Assembly (NCBI GenBank): GCA_017435615.1
Contig: JAFSET010000096.1
Span: forward strand, 1-33,654
Direction of reading: 5' to 3'
Origin: Oscillospiraceae bacterium
GTDB taxonomy: Bacteria > Bacillota > Clostridia > Oscillospirales > Oscillospiraceae
Length of the DNA: 33,654 nucleotides
Part shown: piece by piece, positions 30,927 to 33,654 of the stretch
Numbering within the stretch: the first letter of the stretch is position 1
How the letters are laid out: every line of letters begins with the position of its first letter
Notes under the pieces: model-generated
What the model saw: only the letters and a program-made list of their open reading frames with translations
Database searches by the model: none
What the model was told of the DNA's origin: nothing
Translations under genes and position numbers: made by a program

Positions 30927-31891
30927 GCAATATTTTTGAGCCTGTAACCAAGTTTAGCTTTGAGCCTGCTGATTTTGTACCCTTTAAGGACCGTGAGGTC
31001 TGTGAACGGGTGCGGAATATGAGCGGCAAGGAGCTGGAAAACCGGGAGCCCTGGTGGCATCCGGAATTCAATGTCAAGGTGATGATGAACCCCCATCCGG
31101 TGCTGATCGCCACCCTGTTCTCCCGCCTGAAGGCCGCTTCCGAGACCGGTAAGCCCTTCTCCATGATCCTGGGCAACCCGGAGCCTGACACCTACATTCC
31201 CCTGGCTCAGCTGATCAACTACTTCCAGGTGGACTGCTCCAAGGTCAGCATCTTTGCTGAGGACGAGTGGGCCGACCAGGACGGCAACATTGCCCCGGAG
31301 ACCTATGAGGCCGGCTTTGCCCATTCCATGCTGAAATATTTGGTCCACCAGATCGATCCCAAGCTGCGGATGCCCATGGAGAATGTGTACTACCCCACCA
31401 ACAAGAACATCAATGACTACTCCAATATCATCAACGATGTGACCGAGGGCGGCGCTGACATCATCTCCACCTCCCCCGGCTGGACCGGTCACGTGGCCTT
31501 TGTGGATCCCATCCCCGAGTTTATGGGTGACGGTGACATTGAGCAGTGGCTCAATCAGCCGGCACAGCTTGTGAAGCTGCACCCCATGACCATTATGCAG
31601 AACTCTCTGAACGGCACCTTCGGTCAGTCCGGTGACATTGCCAACGTGCCGCCTATGGCCGCAACCATCGGCCCCATCGATGTGATGCGCGCCAAGGAGC
31701 GTATCGAGGTCCACGCCCTTGCCACCAACGGCACCTTCTCCTCCTGGCAGAGAATGACCTCCCGTCTGGTGACCCACGGTCCTGTGACACCGCTGGTCCC
31801 CAGCTCCATGCTGCAGACCAAGAAGACCCAGGTCTACATCAGCGAAGAGCTGGCTGCTCCCTTCGAGTGCTGGGAAAAGGTCGGCTATTGA
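30923..31891 (+). CDS. Divergent NagB-like protein (glucosamine-6-phosphate isomerase/deaminase superfamily)
   Basis: The 322 residues match the NagB/6-phosphogluconolactonase fold in order: 'SMILGNPEPDTYIPLAQLI' (78-96) where NagB has its GLPTGGTP phosphate loop, 'SIFAEDEWADQD' (109-120) for the NMDEY motif, 'SPGWTGHVAFVDP' (184-196) for GxxxDGHIAFNEP, and 'AATIGPIDVMRAKE' (246-259) for the ALTVG segment. The TGxTP loop is lost. The DGH aspartate is Thr188, while His190 is kept and the NEP Glu is Asp195. NagB is about 50 residues shorter; the extra part is mainly an N-terminal extension. The gene overlaps the NagA-like gene by 4 bp. It likely isomerises, deaminates or cleaves an amino-sugar product, but the chemistry is open. 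Confidence 0.82.
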   Translation: MSNIFEPVTKFSFEPADFVPFKDREVCERVRNMSGKELENREPWWHPEFNVKVMMNPHPVLIATLFSRLKAASETGKPFSMILGNPEPDTYIPLAQLINYFQVDCSKVSIFAEDEWADQDGNIAPETYEAGFAHSMLKYLVHQIDPKLRMPMENVYYPTNKNINDYSNIINDVTEGGADIISTSPGWTGHVAFVDPIPEFMGDGDIEQWLNQPAQLVKLHPMTIMQNSLNGTFGQSGDIANVPPMAATIGPIDVMRAKERIEVHALATNGTFSSWQRMTSRLVTHGPVTPLVPSSMLQTKKTQVYISEELAAPFECWEKVGY

Positions 31892-31904
31892 TCCACTACA
31901 TACA

Positions 31905-31950
31905 ATCAGGGGCTGTTCAGTTTTGCGCTGAACAGCCCCTGATATTTTTT
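31905..31950 (+). terminator. Intrinsic terminator of the three-gene operon
   Basis: A perfect 16-bp stem (31905-31920 with 31928-31943) is followed by ATTTTTT. It lies 13 bp past the stop and also faces the convergent MATE gene, where the T-run is weak. Confidence 0.92.
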
Positions 31951-31953
31951 CAA

Positions 31954-33330
31954 TTATTTATCATTTTGCATTGTATTGCTTTTCATAGTTTTGCGCCACA
32001 GGTGCATAAAGCACAGCAGCATTGCACAGACCGTGATGACCCAGGACACCGGGTAAGACAAAAACAGGCAATGCAGCGTGGGAATGGCCTTAAATATGGT
32101 CATCACCCATACCACACGCAGCAGGCAGGCACCTACAATGGCCACGATCATAGGCACGATAGCCTGGCCCATGCCACGCATGGCACCGGACAGCACATCC
32201 ATCATGCCGCACAGAAAATACAACAGACAAACATACCGCATCCGGGTAATCCCGTAGCCAATGGCCTGCACATCGGTTTTCAGGTACAGCGGCAGAAGCT
32301 GCTCCGCGAACAGGAACGCACCGCCGCCCAGCACAATGCCAACCACTGCCGCGCAGCCAATGCACAGTCCTACGATCCGGCCCAGGTTTTGATATCGCCG
32401 GGCACCCATATTCTGCCCGGCAAACGTAGTGGCGGACTGCTGAAAGCCGTTCATGGACATATACACAAAGCCTTCAATATTGGAAGCGGCCGTACTGCCG
32501 GACAGCACCACCTCACCAAAGGAATTGATGGAAGACTGAATGGTCACATTGGAAACGGCAAACAACGTACCCTGAATACCGGCCGGCAGGCCCACCCGGA
32601 TGATCTTGCCTAATGTAGGCATATGGATCTTTAGCTTTTTCAAGTCCAGCCTGCAGCCGTCCTCACGCAGAGCAAGCTTCCGCAGCACCAAAAAGCAGGA
32701 AAGAACCTGGGACAAAGTGGTTGCCAGGGCAACGCCCTCTACGCTCATACCAAAGCCCAAAACAAAAACCAAATTCAGGCACACATTGACTGTACCTGCA
32801 ATCACCAGGTACACAAGCGGACTTTGGGAATCGCCGGCAGAGCGCAAAATAGCCGCACCGAAATTGTATAACAAGATCGGAATGATCCCTGCAAAATAGA
32901 TCTGCATATAAATCGTTGCGCCGTCGATGACCGCCGCAGGCGTGTCCATCAGTTCCAGAAAAAAGCGACAGAAGCAGATGCCCACAACTGTCAAAAACGC
33001 ACCGCAGATCGCAGCAGCCGGCAAAGCTGTGTGGACCGCCCGGCTCATACGGGCGTGGTCCCGGGCGCCTACCGCCTGGGCAACACACACGCCTACGCCA
33101 ATGGATAATCCCATAAACAGTCCCACGATCAAATTGATCAGAGAGCCGGTGGAGCCCACCGCACTGACCGCATTGGGTCCCCGGAATTGCCCCACCACCA
33201 CAAGGTCCGCGGCATTAAACAACAGCTGCAGCAGGCTGGTGGCAATAATCGGTAATGTATATAGGATGATCTTCTTTAAAAACGGGCCGGTACACAGGTC
33301 CATACCGTTTTTTTTGGCGCGGGCCGGCAT
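31954..33330 (-). CDS. MATE family multidrug/cation efflux transporter
   Basis: This is a 458-residue inner-membrane antiporter of the MATE family (DinF/NorM-like), with about twelve hydrophobic segments in two six-helix halves. The N-half carries 'LLQLLFNAADLVVVGQF' and 'GLFMGLSIGVGVCVAQAVGA', and the C-half the parallel 'MNGFQQSATTFAGQNMGARR', the usual repeat of the fold. It exchanges cations for drug-like organic cations or metabolites; the substrate cannot be told. The ATG at 33330 follows AGAAGG. It is a single gene convergent with the NagB-like operon and shares the terminator region. It has its own promoter. A role in export for that operon is possible but only by proximity. Confidence 0.95.
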   Translation of the reverse strand: MPARAKKNGMDLCTGPFLKKIILYTLPIIATSLLQLLFNAADLVVVGQFRGPNAVSAVGSTGSLINLIVGLFMGLSIGVGVCVAQAVGARDHARMSRAVHTALPAAAICGAFLTVVGICFCRFFLELMDTPAAVIDGATIYMQIYFAGIIPILLYNFGAAILRSAGDSQSPLVYLVIAGTVNVCLNLVFVLGFGMSVEGVALATTLSQVLSCFLVLRKLALREDGCRLDLKKLKIHMPTLGKIIRVGLPAGIQGTLFAVSNVTIQSSINSFGEVVLSGSTAASNIEGFVYMSMNGFQQSATTFAGQNMGARRYQNLGRIVGLCIGCAAVVGIVLGGGAFLFAEQLLPLYLKTDVQAIGYGITRMRYVCLLYFLCGMMDVLSGAMRGMGQAIVPMIVAIVGACLLRVVWVMTIFKAIPTLHCLFLSYPVSWVITVCAMLLCFMHLWRKTMKSNTMQNDK

Positions 33331-33368
33331 AAAAACCGCCTTCTTTCCTTTTGTCCTTATGGGCTTAT

Positions 33369-33396
33369 AATATAGCCATTTTCAACTATTTTTCAA
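33369..33396 (-). promoter_or_regulatory. Promoter of the MATE gene
   Basis: TTGAAA, 16 bases, TATATT on the minus strand, with an alternative TATTAT two bases later at a spacing of 18. About 35 bp before the ATG. Confidence 0.6.
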
Positions 33397-33462
33397 GAGG
33401 CATTGTTCACAAAAAGAAGACAATATTTTCCCCATTTTTCAACCGGTTTTGGACAGAAACAC

Positions 33463-33595
33463 AAATTCCAGTTTATCGAGCAGATTGCCCTGACGGGCAA
33501 TGGCATTTTTTCAAATGCCGGGGAAACGGATTGCCACGCCAGTGTGCGCACTGGCTCGCAATGACATATTGGTGGGTTTCCACTGTTTTGCTAAA
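33463..33595. repeat. Palindromic MITE-like element, copy 6
   Basis: It begins with the tip AAATTCCAGTTTATCGAG, then ATTGCCC/GGGCAAT and GGCATT/AATGCC hairpins (same as in copy 3 but inverted), then the core hairpin 33530-33562 with perfect GCCAGTG/CACTGGC arms. A GGAAACC-type segment follows near 33575, also shared with copies 3 and 4. The remaining DNA to the window end shows nothing recognisable. Confidence 0.75.
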
Positions 33596-33654
33596 CAGGA
33601 AAATCACTGATACGCAACATTTTTGCGTTATTTGCAGCAAAACCAAAAAACCTA

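Overview
The window looks like chromosomal DNA of a gut-type Clostridia (Oscillospirales / Ruminococcaceae-like Firmicute). The signs are a ribosomal protein L27 with the Firmicutes N-terminal extension next to its Prp protease gene, YerC and YmdB homologues, strong AGGAGG-type ribosome binding sites, sigma-A-like TTGACA/TATAAT promoters, and BspA-type and LamG-type secreted proteins. No rRNA, tRNA, CRISPR array, integrase, transposase or phage gene was found. Assignments come from reading translated sequence and motifs; no database search was run.

Layout. (1) 1-4998, minus: a giant secreted protein of four LamG-like domains plus a calcineurin-like phosphoesterase, cut by the left edge, with a clear promoter and a long structured 5' UTR. 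(2) 5346-8263, minus: yerC, then a polar amino acid ABC transporter (binding protein first, then permease and ATPase). A dyad operator fills its promoter spacer, and a multi-hairpin element sits between the binding-protein and permease genes. (3) 8410-10875, minus: a secreted leucine-rich-repeat protein with four near-identical Ig-like domains. (4) 11037-12633: a TraX-family membrane protein (plus) and an MgtC-family protein (minus). (5) 12750-18286, minus: a tightly packed run in transcription order of AraC regulator, ymdB, an SbcD/YhaO-like nuclease, an SbcC/YhaN-like ATPase and ridA, all overlapping or nearly touching. (6) 18708-21273, minus: the rplU leader, rplU, prp and rpmA, then obg after a terminator. 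(7) 21340-25096, plus: a tcdA-like gene, two membrane proteins (the first DUF5058-like) and a membrane-anchored M20 peptidase. (8) 25229-26786: a visibly AT-rich pair of convergent orphan genes. (9) 26858-31950: a ROK-family repressor divergent from a three-gene operon of a ceramidase-fold hydrolase, a NagA-like amidohydrolase and a NagB-like isomerase/deaminase. (10) 31954-33396, minus: a MATE transporter.

The most interesting system is region 9. It has the architecture of an amino-sugar pathway, but key residues differ from the textbook enzymes. The ceramidase-fold protein has Asn where the catalytic Ser is expected. The NagB-like protein lacks the phosphate-binding TGxTP motif and the DGH aspartate. 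There is no sugar kinase or phosphotransferase nearby. This suggests a variant pathway, possibly for an unphosphorylated or N-acylated substrate, under ROK control.

A second theme is non-coding structure. A family of small palindromic elements (six hairpin copies at 5653-5734, 11821-11853, 18356-18540 and 33530-33562) has a conserved stem base and a compensating upper stem. Their tips lie directly beside the ribosome binding sites of two genes. Separate paired dyads lie in the control regions of the ABC transporter and of the giant surface protein.
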